The notes: generated by a model not told the origin, from the letters alone. A stretch of DNA of 64,000 nucleotides from Microbacterium esteraromaticum (GCF_016907315.1 NZ_JAFBBS010000001.1:2356001-2420000), one strand, 5' to 3'; positions 1 to 8,696 are shown, counted from the stretch's first letter. A program made the numbers and translations.

Positions 1-1718
1 GACGAGCGACGCGAGGTGAGCGTGCTGCCCGGCACGGCGCGCAGCACGATGAACGATGCCAGCGCTCCGAACCAGAGGACGACGGCCGAGAGCAGCGGGA
101 TCGTGGTCGGGCCGAACATGTCGTCGGAGTCCGAAGACGACGCGACCGGGTCGGCGATCACCGATGCGAGCGAGGTCGACTGCTCGTCGTCGAACGACGG
201 CAGCGAGGTCGACGCGGTGTGCAGACCGTCGGCGAGCTCACCGGTTCCGGATGCCAGTTCGTCGAGCCCGTCCGAGAGCTCGCCCGCCCCGTCACCGAGA
301 GCGGTGATGCCGTCGCCGAGCTTCGAAGCGCCGTCGGCGATCCCCGAGGCGCCATCGGCCAGGCCCGTGGCGCCGTCGCCGAGTTTCGAGGCGCCGGTGC
401 CGACATCCACCATCCCGCCCGAGAGCTGGCGCGCCCCGTCGGCTGACTTGTCGATGCCGTCGGCGATCTGCCCCACACCGCCGCCGAGTGCGAGGGCCGC
501 GTCGCCGGCGCTCTTGAGGGGTGCGGCGAGCTGCTGGGGAAGTCCCTTCACGTTCTCGGCGACGGGCGTCATGTAGCCCGAGACCGTGCCCGCATCGGTG
601 GCGGTCTGCTTCGCGGAGTCGACGGCGGCGCCCGCATCCTCTGCCGCTGCGGCCAGGCGCCCGCAGAAGTCCGCGCCCGATGCAGCAGGATCGCACTCGG
701 CAGCCAGAGCACCGAGGCTCTGAGCGACGCCGCCGATCCTGGTCACCGCGTCGACCGACGAAGATGCTGCCCCCGCCGCCTTGCTCGCGACGAGCTGCAG
801 TGTCTGCGCCAGCGTGTTCACCTCGCTGTCGGGAGCGGTGATGGCCGCCGCACCGCCGACGAGACCCTTGCCGAGCTGGGTCGCACCGGCTCCGGCCTCC
901 CTGGTCTTGGTGGCGATCGTGTCGAGACCCGTGCCGAGTGAGACCGCCCCGCTGGCTATCTCGTTCGCTCCGCTGGCCAGCTGATCCGCGCCTGCTCCCA
1001 GCTGTGCGGCGCCGTCCGAGAGCTGGCCTGAGCCGTCGGCGAGCTTTCGGGCACCGTCGGCGAGCTGAACGGCCCCGTCGGGGATCTCGGCCGCGCCGTC
1101 GGCAGCCGATCGGGCGCCATCGGCGAGCTTGTCGGCTCCGTCAGCGGCGTCGCCGATCTGGTCGCCGATCGTCGTGAAGCCGACCAGCACGTTGCCGACC
1201 GTCGCCTCGCTGATCATGGTCCCCATGGTCGATGCGGCGACCGACGCGATCTGCTGGCTGATCAGCCCATCGGCGACCCGGCCGTCGGGTGCGGTGGTCA
1301 CGCTGATCTCGGCCTGCTCGGCGGTGGACTCGCCGTCCTGCAGTGCCGTACCGGCAGAGGTGGCGTCTGCCGAGAACGACCGGGGGATCGTCACGATGGC
1401 CTGATACCGGCCCTCGGCCAGACCCTCGGAGGCGTCGTCCTCATTCGAGATCACCCACGTGAGGTTCGAGTCGAGCTCATCCGATCCTTCGACCAGCCCG
1501 GCTGCGAGCTGGCGTCCGAGAGGCGTGTACTGCCCGTCGATCGTGACGGGCTTGTCGAGGTTGACGACCGCGGCCGTCATCTGCTCGAGCCGTTCGGTCG
1601 GGTCCTGAAGCGCTGCGACGAGGATGCCGCCGATCATCGCAGGAAGCAGCAGCACCCCGATGAGCGTCAGCCAGGTGATGGGCCGGCGGGAACGGGCGCG
1701 TTCGATGGGGAGCGTCAT
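1..1718 (-). CDS. YhgE/Pip-like membrane protein (partial, 3' end outside window)
   Basis: The gene runs off the left edge, so only about 572 codons from the start are visible. The protein has a short basic cytoplasmic tail, a hydrophobic segment at about residues 14-37, and a long extracellular region. That region contains blocks of seven-residue repeats of the form D-G-A-x-x-L-A (about residues 185-260 and 410-500). A second hydrophobic segment begins near residue 541. This is the layout of YhgE/Pip (phage infection protein) family proteins, whose remaining membrane segments would lie beyond the window. The ATG at 1718 overlaps the stop of the MMPL gene as ATGA, so the two are translationally coupled and probably share the TetR-type operator near 4520. 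The ligand or cargo is unknown. Family assignment is good; function is not established. Confidence 0.82.
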   Translation of the reverse strand, partial: MTLPIERARSRRPITWLTLIGVLLLPAMIGGILVAALQDPTERLEQMTAAVVNLDKPVTIDGQYTPLGRQLAAGLVEGSDELDSNLTWVISNEDDASEGLAEGRYQAIVTIPRSFSADATSAGTALQDGESTAEQAEISVTTAPDGRVADGLISQQIASVAASTMGTMISEATVGNVLVGFTTIGDQIGDAADGADKLADGARSAADGAAEIPDGAVQLADGARKLADGSGQLSDGAAQLGAGADQLASGANEIASGAVSLGTGLDTIATKTREAGAGATQLGKGLVGGAAAITAPDSEVNTLAQTLQLVASKAAGAASSSVDAVTRIGGVAQSLGALAAECDPAASGADFCGRLAAAAEDAGAAVDSAKQTATDAGTVSGYMTPVAENVKGLPQQLAAPLKSAGDAALALGGGVGQIADGIDKSADGARQLSGGMVDVGTGASKLGDGATGLADGASGIADGASKLGDGITALGDGAGELSDGLDELASGTGELADGLHTASTSLPSFDDEQSTSLASVIADPVASSSDSDDMFGPTTIPLLSAVVLWFGALASFIVLRAVPGSTLTSRRS

Positions 1719-4486
1719 GCGGTCACCTCGGTCGAGTCGGAGGTCGGGAGTTCGGCGCTCTCGCGCAGGTCGGTGACGGATGCCAGCGCGCGGCCGGCAT
1801 CGAGCAGCAGGTGCTGCGCGGCATCCGGGTGGGGAGTTGTGAGCAGTACCGCGAGACCGTCGCCGGCGTCTCGCAGGCGCGCGGCGAGCTGATCCCGGTC
1901 GGAGGCGGAGAGGCGGTCGACACCGTCGAGGATCACGAGTGCGGGCTGACCGCGCAGGGCCTCGGCGAGCTGAGCGGAAGCATCCGGCTGATCGAACAGC
2001 ACCACCCCGACGTGGGCGCGCACCCACGCCGCACGGCCGGGCAGCAGATGGCCGCTGACTCGCAGCCTCCCGGCATCCGGTTTCACCCGCCCGGCCAGAA
2101 CGAGCGCCAGCGTGCGCAGCGCGCTGGTGCCTGCGCCGGCCACGATCAGCGACGCACCGGGGGCGAGCCGCAGGTGCGCACCGTCGATTCCGGCCGCGTC
2201 GACGACGAGGTCGTCGGCGGCGACGACGCTGCCATCACCCGGCCACCCGTCCAGCGCCCGCTCGCGCTCGACCGCCTCGCCTTCGATGTCGACGTGGGGG
2301 AGGACGCGCTGCATCCAGCGCGGGATCCGCCAGGCGCGCTCGCCGAGGATTGCCATGACCGCGGGAATCAGCGTCATGCGCACGAGGAAGGCGTCGATCG
2401 CGATGCCCGCGGCGAGTCCGAGCGCGATGGGCTTCAGTGACGAGTCGCCCTCGGGCACGAATGCGACGAACACGGCGAACATGATGAGCGCCGCGGCCGT
2501 GACGACGCGCGCGGTGCCGGAGAAACCAGAGCGCACGGCCTCGACGGCCTCAGCGCGGCCGGATCCACGGGCATGCACGAAGTCCTCGCGCATGCGAGAG
2601 ACGAGGAAGACCTGATAGTCCATCGCGAGTCCGAACAGCACGCCCATGAGCACGATCGGCATGAAGCTGATGATCGGTCCGGTGCGCGCCACGTGCAGGG
2701 CATCCGCGAACCAGCCCCACTCGAACACCGCGGCGACGACGCCGAACGCGGCGACGATCGACAGCAGGTATCCGATCGCCGCAGTGACCGGCACCCAGAT
2801 CGAGCGGAACACGATCGCGAGCAGGATCAGCGAGAGGCCGATCACGAAGATGCCGAACGGCAGAAGCGCGGCGCCCAGCTGGTCGGAGATGTCGATCGCG
2901 ACGGCGGTGAAGCCTGTGACCTTCAGGTCGATGCCGTACTCGTCGAGCCACTCGTCGTGGTGTGAGCGCAGTTCGCGCACGAGGTCGCTGGTCGCCGGGT
3001 CGTCGGGCGCCGTCTCGGGGATGATCTGCACGATGCCCGTATCGGCGGTCTCGTTCGGAGTGGCGAGGGCCACCTCGCGCACGCCGGGCAGTTTCTCGAC
3101 CTCGTCGCCGAGGTCCTGCATGAGGTTCAGCGGGTCGGTGGAGGTGACGATCGTGCCGGTGAGGATCAGCGGGCCGTTGAAGCCGGGGCCGAACTCGTCG
3201 GCGGTGAGGTCGTAGCTGACGCGCGCCTCGGACCCCTTCGGGAGCACGCCGGCGTTGGGCAGTGCGAGGTTGAGGCTGAGCGCGGGGATCGCGACGATGC
3301 CGAGTCCGACGATGACCGCAGTGGCGATGATGACGGGGCGCTTCGTGATCGCGTCGACCCAGCGGCGCGAGAACGTGGGGCGCGGAGCGGCATCCCGGGC
3401 GGCGCCATCTCGCCTCTGCTGGTCGTCGTCGGCAGCGGCCGAAGCGGAACGCCGGCGCCGAGGCCGGCCGGCGACGCGGCCCTTCAGGAACCCGAGCAGC
3501 GCCGGAGTGAGGGTCACCGAGATGGCCACGGCGATCGCGACGGCGACCGAGGCGGCGATACCCATCGTGGTCAGGAACGGGATGCCCGCGAACCCGAGTC
3601 CGATCAGGGCGATCAGCACGGTGATGCCGGCGAAGACCACCGCCGAGCCGGCCGTGCCGACCGCGCGCGCAGCGGATTCCTCGGGATCGATGCCGTCGCG
3701 CACCTGGTCCTGGTGCCTGGCGACGATGAATAGCGCGTAGTCGATGCCGACCGCGAGTCCGAGCATGAGCGCGAGCAGGGGAGTGGTCGACGAGACGGTG
3801 GCGAAGGCGGTGGCGGCGAAGATGCCGGCCATCGAGATGCCGACGCCGAGCACTGCGGTCAGCAGGGGGAGGCCGGCGACGACGAACGAGCGGAACGTGA
3901 CGATCAGCACGAGAAGCGCGATCAGCAGGCCGATCGCCTCGGTGATCGTGACCGTCGGGATCGAGGTCGCGAAGAGGTCGCCGCCGAGAGCGGCCTGCGA
4001 GCTGTCGGGCAGCGAGGCCGCGAGCTCGTCGACCTGGTTCTGCAGGTCTTCTTTCACGCTCGCCGGCACATCGGTCGACTGGCCTTCGAACTGCAGGCGC
4101 ACGATGGCTGCAGTCTTCTCGGCGTTGACCATGCCGGTGATGTTCTCGTCGTACGGCGAGGTGACCGCGAGCACGCCGTCGAAGCGCTCGAGGCTGTCGA
4201 CGGTGTCTTCGATGTCGTCGCGGTAGGCGGCATCGGTGATGTCATCGCCATCTGCCGCGACCACGATGAACTGCGCATTCGTGCCGCTGACCTGCGGGAA
4301 GGTTCGCGAGAGCTGCTCGAGACCCGCCTGTGATTCTGTGCCGGGGATGGAGAAGGTGTTGTCGGTTCCCGCGCCGAGCGCGACAGCGCCGCCGCCGGCG
4401 ACGCCCAGCACGATCAGCCAGGCGACGAGTACGCGCCACGGATGCCGGAACGACCAGCGCCCGAGCGTGGAGAGAAGGGTGGACAC
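1715..4486 (-). CDS. MMPL family transporter with degenerate ABC-ATPase-like C-terminal domain
   Basis: An RND-type membrane exporter of the MMPL family, usually driven by the proton gradient and moving lipids or hydrophobic compounds. I place the start at GTG 4486, preceded by GGAGG; the open frame extends further upstream but that part does not look like protein. This gives 923 residues. A first membrane segment lies at about 17-38, followed by two repeats of extracellular domain plus a bundle of membrane helices. After the second bundle comes an unusual extension (about 756-923) resembling an ABC ATPase. It has a P-loop-like turn reading VAGAGTSALRTL (no GKST), a Walker-B-like ALVILDGVDRL and an H-loop-like LLTTPHPD, but no LSGGQ signature. 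It is divergent from the TetR gene and coupled to the YhgE-like gene. The fold call for the tail is inference. Confidence 0.88.
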   Translation of the reverse strand: MSTLLSTLGRWSFRHPWRVLVAWLIVLGVAGGGAVALGAGTDNTFSIPGTESQAGLEQLSRTFPQVSGTNAQFIVVAADGDDITDAAYRDDIEDTVDSLERFDGVLAVTSPYDENITGMVNAEKTAAIVRLQFEGQSTDVPASVKEDLQNQVDELAASLPDSSQAALGGDLFATSIPTVTITEAIGLLIALLVLIVTFRSFVVAGLPLLTAVLGVGISMAGIFAATAFATVSSTTPLLALMLGLAVGIDYALFIVARHQDQVRDGIDPEESAARAVGTAGSAVVFAGITVLIALIGLGFAGIPFLTTMGIAASVAVAIAVAISVTLTPALLGFLKGRVAGRPRRRRSASAAADDDQQRRDGAARDAAPRPTFSRRWVDAITKRPVIIATAVIVGLGIVAIPALSLNLALPNAGVLPKGSEARVSYDLTADEFGPGFNGPLILTGTIVTSTDPLNLMQDLGDEVEKLPGVREVALATPNETADTGIVQIIPETAPDDPATSDLVRELRSHHDEWLDEYGIDLKVTGFTAVAIDISDQLGAALLPFGIFVIGLSLILLAIVFRSIWVPVTAAIGYLLSIVAAFGVVAAVFEWGWFADALHVARTGPIISFMPIVLMGVLFGLAMDYQVFLVSRMREDFVHARGSGRAEAVEAVRSGFSGTARVVTAAALIMFAVFVAFVPEGDSSLKPIALGLAAGIAIDAFLVRMTLIPAVMAILGERAWRIPRWMQRVLPHVDIEGEAVERERALDGWPGDGSVVAADDLVVDAAGIDGAHLRLAPGASLIVAGAGTSALRTLALVLAGRVKPDAGRLRVSGHLLPGRAAWVRAHVGVVLFDQPDASAQLAEALRGQPALVILDGVDRLSASDRDQLAARLRDAGDGLAVLLTTPHPDAAQHLLLDAGRALASVTDLRESAELPTSDSTEVTA

Positions 4487-4504
4487 GCGGCCTCCGCAGA
4501 ATCT

Positions 4505-4539
4505 CGATACACAGATGTATTGAATACGTACATGTATCG
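4505..4539. promoter_or_regulatory. Probable TetR operator between MMPL and TetR genes
   Basis: An imperfect inverted repeat spans the divergent start region. The outer arms are CGATAC (4505-4510) and GTATCG (4534-4539). An inner pair, ATGTAT (4515-4520) and ATACGT (4524-4529), is separated by 3 bases. It is AT-rich against a GC-rich background and lies 18 bases before the MMPL start, as expected for an autoregulatory TetR site. Assignment is inferred from position and symmetry. Confidence 0.6.
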
Positions 4540-4589
4540 TAAGGGCATCGGGAAGCCGGATGCTGTGCACCCGATGTGAAGGAGGAGCG

Positions 4590-5201
4590 ATGACCGCGAC
4601 ACGCAGCCGCGAGAACACCCGCGCCCGCCTGCTCGAGGCGGCGCAGCAGGTGTTCGCCGAGGTCGGCCTCGAGGGCGCGACCGTCGAAGCAGTGTGCGAG
4701 CGCGCCGGATTCACGCGCGGTGCCTTCTACTCCAACTTCGAGTCGAAGGACGAACTGTTCCTCATGCTCGCGGCTTCGGTCGGCGAGACCCGGCTGCAGG
4801 CCGTGCGCGAGCGCGTCTCGACGCTGGTCGGCGAGAACACGCTCGACGAGTGCGATCCGGCAGACCTCGTGCAGCAGATCATGGACTCGGGCGCAGACGA
4901 CCGCGTCGGGGTCATGATGATGAGCGAGATCCGCATCCGCGCCCTGCGAGACCCCGCGTTCGGCGCCGCCTACCTCGCACAGGAGGACGAGATGGTGCGC
5001 AGCATCGCCGCCATCATCCAGGAGATCATCGATGCCGGTCAGATCACGCTGCGCATCAGCGCCGACGAGGCGGCCCGCCTGCTCATGATCGTGTGGGAGG
5101 GCATGACCGTGCGCGGGGCGATCGGGGGCCGGGACTCGGTCAGCCTGCGCCGCGCGGGCAGCGATGCGCTCGGCCGCATGGTCGAGCTGATGCGCAGCTA
5201 G
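4590..5201 (+). CDS. TetR/AcrR family transcriptional regulator
   Basis: A 203-residue one-component regulator. The N-terminal helix-turn-helix covers about residues 9-57, including the typical recognition segment GAFYSNFESKDELF. The C-terminal part is a helical ligand-binding and dimerisation domain without recognisable specificity. The start ATG at 4590 follows a strong ribosome binding site, AAGGAGGAG. The gene is divergent from the MMPL/YhgE unit, with an inverted repeat between them, so it most likely represses that unit and itself. Its stop overlaps the convergent menC stop by 3 bases (CTAG), leaving no room for a separate terminator. Confidence 0.93.
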   Translation: MTATRSRENTRARLLEAAQQVFAEVGLEGATVEAVCERAGFTRGAFYSNFESKDELFLMLAASVGETRLQAVRERVSTLVGENTLDECDPADLVQQIMDSGADDRVGVMMMSEIRIRALRDPAFGAAYLAQEDEMVRSIAAIIQEIIDAGQITLRISADEAARLLMIVWEGMTVRGAIGGRDSVSLRRAGSDALGRMVELMRS

Positions 5202-6184
5202 CCCGCATCTCTGGCGCTGAGCAGCGCGTGGCAGCGCTCGAGGCGCTCGAACCACCATGCCCGCCGGTCGGCAGGGGCCTCGAGGCGCGCGAGCGCGGCG
5301 GCATCCGGAACCACGCGCGCAGCCGACACCGACCCGCCGACCGGACGGGCGTCGGCGACATCGTGGGCGAACAGCGAGGCGGTGCCCAGCCCGCAGTCGT
5401 ACTCGAGCGCGGGAAGGGATGCCGCGAGCGCGGCGCCCTGAGACAGGCCGACCGCCGTGTCGAGCGCGCTCGAGACCACGGCGGGCAGGCCGGCCTCGGC
5501 GACGATGCCGAGCGCTCGCCGGATGCCGCCGAGCGGCTGCGCCTTGATGACGATGAGATCCGCGGCGCCGGCCCGGGCGACGGCCAGAGGATCCTCGGCC
5601 TTGCGCACGCTCTCGTCGGCCGCGATCGGGATGCCCATGTGCTTCACCCGCGTGCGAAGCTCAGCGAGTTCGGCGACGGTCGCGCAGGGCTGCTCGGCGT
5701 ATTCGAGGTCGAACTCGGCGAGGGCGTGGATCGCGTGCTCGGCCTCATCGACGTTCCAGCCGGCGTTCGCGTCGATGCGGATCCGGCCCTCCGGCCCCAT
5801 GTGCTCGCGCACCGCGCGCACGCGCGCGACGTCGTCGGCCAGCACCTGGCCCCGCTCGGCGACCTTGACCTTGGCCGTGCGGCATCCGTCGAAGCGGGTG
5901 AGCACCCCCGCCACGGCTTCGGCCGCGACGGCCGGCACCGTGGCGTTCACGGGGATGCGGTCGCGCAACGGCGCGGGCTGCTCGTGCCAGGCGAAGTCGA
6001 TGGCGGCTGCGAGCCAGGTCGCCGCCTCGGCGTCTTCGTACTCGACGAACGGCGAGAACTCCGCCCACCCCTGCGGGCCTTCGAACAGCAGCGCTTCGCG
6101 CGTGTCGACCCCGCGGAAGCGGGTGTTCATCGGCAGGGCGACCACGCGAGCCGTGGCGAGCAGGTCGGAGAGGGGCGGCGTCAT
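5198..6184 (-). CDS. menC: o-Succinylbenzoate synthase
   Basis: Enolase-superfamily enzyme that dehydrates SHCHC to o-succinylbenzoate in menaquinone biosynthesis. The 328-residue protein shows the expected catalytic features in order: the KxK motif in TAKVKVA, the metal-ligand segments DANAGW, YAEQPC and AADES, and the C-terminal lysine in LIVIKAQPLGG. Length and motif order fit actinobacterial MenC. The ATG at 6184 lies 6 nt after a CATGAT box and has no clear ribosome binding site, suggesting a leaderless or near-leaderless message. The long inverted repeat at 6209-6290 sits just upstream and would overlap the -35 region. menB and menE lie about 3.5-5.5 kb away on the other strand, so the pathway genes are near but not in one operon. 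Confidence 0.93.
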   Translation of the reverse strand: MTPPLSDLLATARVVALPMNTRFRGVDTREALLFEGPQGWAEFSPFVEYEDAEAATWLAAAIDFAWHEQPAPLRDRIPVNATVPAVAAEAVAGVLTRFDGCRTAKVKVAERGQVLADDVARVRAVREHMGPEGRIRIDANAGWNVDEAEHAIHALAEFDLEYAEQPCATVAELAELRTRVKHMGIPIAADESVRKAEDPLAVARAGAADLIVIKAQPLGGIRRALGIVAEAGLPAVVSSALDTAVGLSQGAALAASLPALEYDCGLGTASLFAHDVADARPVGGSVSAARVVPDAAALARLEAPADRRAWWFERLERCHALLSARDAG

Positions 6185-6190
6185 GCGTCC

Positions 6191-6196
6191 ATCATG
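6191..6196 (-). promoter_or_regulatory. -10 box of menC (leaderless type, weak)
   Basis: CATGAT on the minus strand, 6 nt before the menC ATG. It deviates from TANNNT at the first base, so this is weaker than the other leaderless boxes in the window. Confidence 0.4.
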
Positions 6197-6208
6197 CCCG
6201 CGGCGTGG

Positions 6209-6290
6209 TCATAACTCCGGAGATCTGCGACGCGAACGGCGGTTCTGGCCACTTCGCGCGCCGACCGGCGCGATTTCTCCGGAGTTATGA
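6209..6290. repeat. Extragenic inverted repeat, family 1 (copy A)
   Basis: Perfect 15-bp inverted arms, TCATAACTCCGGAGA at 6209-6223 and its reverse complement at 6276-6290, flank 52 bases containing a small inner GC hairpin. It lies downstream of the GNAT gene and directly upstream of menC. The arms closely match those of the repeat at 11811-11892. There is no T-tract, so a classical terminator is not shown. Confidence 0.85.
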
Positions 6291-6304
6291 ACGCGGCGAC
6301 CGCG

Positions 6305-7324
6305 TCAGCCGAGCCGCTTCTGCAGTTCGCCGAGTCGGCCGGTGGCCTCGAACCCGAGCCGGGCGTTGACGGCCAGCATGTGCTCGTTCGACTCGGCGTT
6401 GTAGGTGTAGATGCGCGGGGTCTCGGGCGAGTGTCGCTGCAGCATCCGCAGGTTCTCCAGCTTGATGCGCATGCCGAGCCGGTGCCCGCGGTCTTCTCGC
6501 CGTACCAGGGTGCCCCACTGGTAGGCGTTGCCGTCGTCGCTCGAGACCACGATCTGCGTGTATGCCGCGATGCGGCCGTTGGCGGCGAGCGCCACGGTGC
6601 CGAACGACGTGCGCCCCTGGGCCGCCTGCATCGCCTCGTCGGCGCGGTAGTCCTCGACGTCGGCCGATGCGGCCTCGATATCGAGCTCGCCGGTCGGCGC
6701 CTCGGTGTCGAGAATGGCGTCGAGTGCCGCCCACTCGGCGACGAGCTCGTCGGGCACTGGGCCGATCCAGCTGCGGATGTCGTATCCGGGCGCGGGGGCC
6801 TGGGCCGACAGTGCGTCTATCGCGGCCGGGTCGACGGGCAGGGTGAGACGGTTCTGCACGTCGCCGAGCGCGAGTGCGTAACCGTGGGTGCGAGCGAACT
6901 CGATTCCGGGCTCGCCTGCGCCGGCGTCCGGTGCGGATGCGGGCCATGCCGTCTCAGCACGCAGCGTCGTGCGTCCGGATGCCGCGGCCTCGGCCTCGAT
7001 GTGGGCGAGCAGTGCCGTGCCGACGCCCTGCCGGCGGTGCGCGGGCGGGACAGTGACGCCGACGGCTGCCGAATGCTGGTTGTCTTTGAGTGGGAGTGCG
7101 AGGGATCCGCCGCCGACCACCGAGCCGCCGTGCACGGCGACGTAGGTGCGGCGCTCGGTGGTGGCCGAGCGCTGCTGCATCTCGGCGCGGCTCTCCTCCA
7201 GGGTCCAGATGAGCGCGTTCTCGCCCATGTCCGTACGCTTCGCCTCGGCGTACGCCCACCACCACAGGTCGTGCTCAGCGATGTCGAAAGGGTCGACGCG
7301 GCGGATCTGCACGGCGTAACTCAT
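6305..7324 (-). CDS. GNAT family N-acetyltransferase (two GNAT domains)
   Basis: A 339-residue cytoplasmic protein with two tandem GNAT folds. The first carries the acetyl-CoA binding signature VPPAHRRQGVGTALL (about residues 95-109). The second carries the related VRREDRGHRLGMRIK and the terminal motif YNAESNEHMLAVNARLGF. This two-domain form is common in actinobacteria, where the second half often resembles mycothiol synthase. The substrate cannot be told from sequence; several MshD-like features exist but the residues are not diagnostic. The ATG at 7324 has a TAGTCT box 6 nt upstream and no Shine-Dalgarno, so translation is probably leaderless. The gene is divergent from padR. Confidence 0.85.
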   Translation of the reverse strand: MSYAVQIRRVDPFDIAEHDLWWWAYAEAKRTDMGENALIWTLEESRAEMQQRSATTERRTYVAVHGGSVVGGGSLALPLKDNQHSAAVGVTVPPAHRRQGVGTALLAHIEAEAAASGRTTLRAETAWPASAPDAGAGEPGIEFARTHGYALALGDVQNRLTLPVDPAAIDALSAQAPAPGYDIRSWIGPVPDELVAEWAALDAILDTEAPTGELDIEAASADVEDYRADEAMQAAQGRTSFGTVALAANGRIAAYTQIVVSSDDGNAYQWGTLVRREDRGHRLGMRIKLENLRMLQRHSPETPRIYTYNAESNEHMLAVNARLGFEATGRLGELQKRLG

Positions 7325-7330
7325 CGCCCC

Positions 7331-7336
7331 AGACTA
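7331..7336 (-). promoter_or_regulatory. -10 box of GNAT gene (leaderless)
   Basis: TAGTCT on the minus strand, ending 6 nt before the ATG at 7324. No ribosome binding site is present between them. Confidence 0.65.
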
Positions 7337-7360
7337 AGCGCGACCTGACGCACGGCAATG

Positions 7361-7395
7361 TGTCATTGACAATGCTGTGCATCGCACAATATAGT
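7361..7395 (+). promoter_or_regulatory. padR promoter with overlapping palindrome
   Basis: TTGACA at 7366-7371, an 18-bp spacer and TATAGT at 7390-7395 form an almost consensus promoter. A perfect 5-1-5 palindrome, TGTCATTGACA (7361-7371), covers the -35 hexamer and is a good candidate for autorepression by PadR. The predicted transcription start coincides with the ATG at 7403. Confidence 0.75.
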
Positions 7396-7402
7396 GATGC
7401 GC

Positions 7403-7738
7403 ATGGACGAGACAGAGTTCGACGGACACCTGCAGGAGCTGCGGCGCGGCACCATCGTGCTCGCCAGCCTGCAGCTGCTGCGCACGCCCGGCTACGGGTA
7501 CGGGCTGCTGGAGCAGTTGGCATCCGCCGGATTTCCGACCGACGCGAACACGCTCTACCCGCTGCTGCGTCGCCTCGAGAAGCAGGGCTATCTCGAGAGC
7601 GAGTGGAACACCGACGAGGCGAGACCCCGCAAGTTCTACCGCACCTCCGAGGCGGGCATCCGCCTCGCCACCACGTTGACTCAGGAGGTCGCAGCCATCG
7701 CCGCCGCGACCGCCGCGCTCCGCGAAGAGGAGAACTGA
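7403..7738 (+). CDS. PadR family transcriptional regulator
   Basis: A small winged-helix regulator of 111 residues. Characteristic PadR segments are visible: an early helix LRRGTIVLASLQLL, the YGYGLLEQL recognition region, and NTLYPLLRRLEKQGYLESEW leading into the wing. I chose ATG 7403 because it lies exactly 7 nt after a TATAGT -10 box, making the message leaderless. In-frame GTG 7394 and ATG 7397 lie inside or next to that box. The next gene, a membrane protein, begins 2 bases after the stop; PadR plus an HAAS-type membrane partner is a common pair. The regulator probably represses this two-gene unit via the palindrome over its -35 box. Confidence 0.92.
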   Translation: MDETEFDGHLQELRRGTIVLASLQLLRTPGYGYGLLEQLASAGFPTDANTLYPLLRRLEKQGYLESEWNTDEARPRKFYRTSEAGIRLATTLTQEVAAIAAATAALREEEN

Positions 7739-7739
7739 C

Positions 7740-8696
7740 ATGACCGCCACATTGACCGATCGCTACATCACGGCGACCGTTCGGAGCCTGCCCGAGGCGC
7801 TGCAGACCGAGGTGCGAGACGAGCTCCGAGCCTCGATCGCGGATGCCGTCGACGCGCGCACCGAGAACGGCGAACCGCTCGAGCATGCCGAGCGCGCGGT
7901 GCTGACCGAGCTGGGTGACCCCGGCGTGCTCGCCGCGGGCTACGCTGACCGACCGCTGCACCTGATCGGGCCGAAGTACTACCTCACCTGGTGGCGGCTG
8001 CTGAAGATCCTGCTCGCCGTCGTACCGGCGTGCGCGATCGGCGGCGTCGCGATCGCCCAGGCGCTGAGCGGCGCGAACATCGGAGTGGTCATCGGCGAGT
8101 CGATCGCCATCGGGCTGTCGGTGATCGTGCACGTGTCGTTCTGGACGACCCTGGTCTTCTTCGTCCTGGAGCGCACCGGTGCTGACACCGGCGCACGATG
8201 GAGCGTCGACCAGCTGCCTGAGGAGTCGCACTCGGGCACCGCCCGCGCCGACCTCATCGCCTCTCTGGTGATGCTCGCGCTGTTCGCGGGTCTGCTGCTG
8301 TGGGATCAGCTGCGCGGCTGGCTGCCCTCCGACGATGCGCCCATGTCGATCCTCAATCCCGCCCTGTGGCCGTGGGGAATCGGAGCGCTGATCGCCCTGC
8401 TGGTCGTCGAGGCTGGCCTCGCCCTCGCCGTGTTCGCCCGTGGTCGATGGACGATGACGCTCGCGTGGATCAACGCCGCCATCGCGGTGTGCGTGATGAG
8501 CCTCGGGCTCACAGCGCTCGGGCGCGGCGTGCTGTTCAACCCGCGCTTCGTCGACGAGGTGTTCGTCGCCAACGGCGTCGGCGGCGACGCGGTCACCGTG
8601 CTGGCTGTGCTGAGCAGCATCGCGATCGTCGGCATCACTGTCGGCGACATGGTCGACGGCTGGCGCAAGGCCGCGCGCTCCCGGCTCGCCGTCTGA
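7740..8696 (+). CDS. HAAS/permease-prefix-domain membrane protein, PadR partner
   Basis: A 318-residue integral membrane protein. Residues 1-70 form a soluble helical domain of the kind found next to PadR regulators (HAAS or permease prefix domain), including the repeated pattern EHAERAVLTELGDPGVLAAGYADRP. About six hydrophobic segments follow between residues 80 and 305. It is co-transcribed with padR (2-bp gap). Proteins of this type are often involved in envelope homeostasis or act as accessory factors for permeases, but no reaction or substrate can be inferred here. The downstream 232 bases up to the convergent cyclophilin gene hold GC-rich repeats and a long palindrome. Confidence 0.8.
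   Translation: MTATLTDRYITATVRSLPEALQTEVRDELRASIADAVDARTENGEPLEHAERAVLTELGDPGVLAAGYADRPLHLIGPKYYLTWWRLLKILLAVVPACAIGGVAIAQALSGANIGVVIGESIAIGLSVIVHVSFWTTLVFFVLERTGADTGARWSVDQLPEESHSGTARADLIASLVMLALFAGLLLWDQLRGWLPSDDAPMSILNPALWPWGIGALIALLVVEAGLALAVFARGRWTMTLAWINAAIAVCVMSLGLTALGRGVLFNPRFVDEVFVANGVGGDAVTVLAVLSSIAIVGITVGDMVDGWRKAARSRLAV

Noticed and set aside
4487..4714. N-terminal extension of the MMPL frame
   Set aside because: It crosses the TetR operator and gene start, and its translation looks random. GTG 4486 with GGAGG is the better start.
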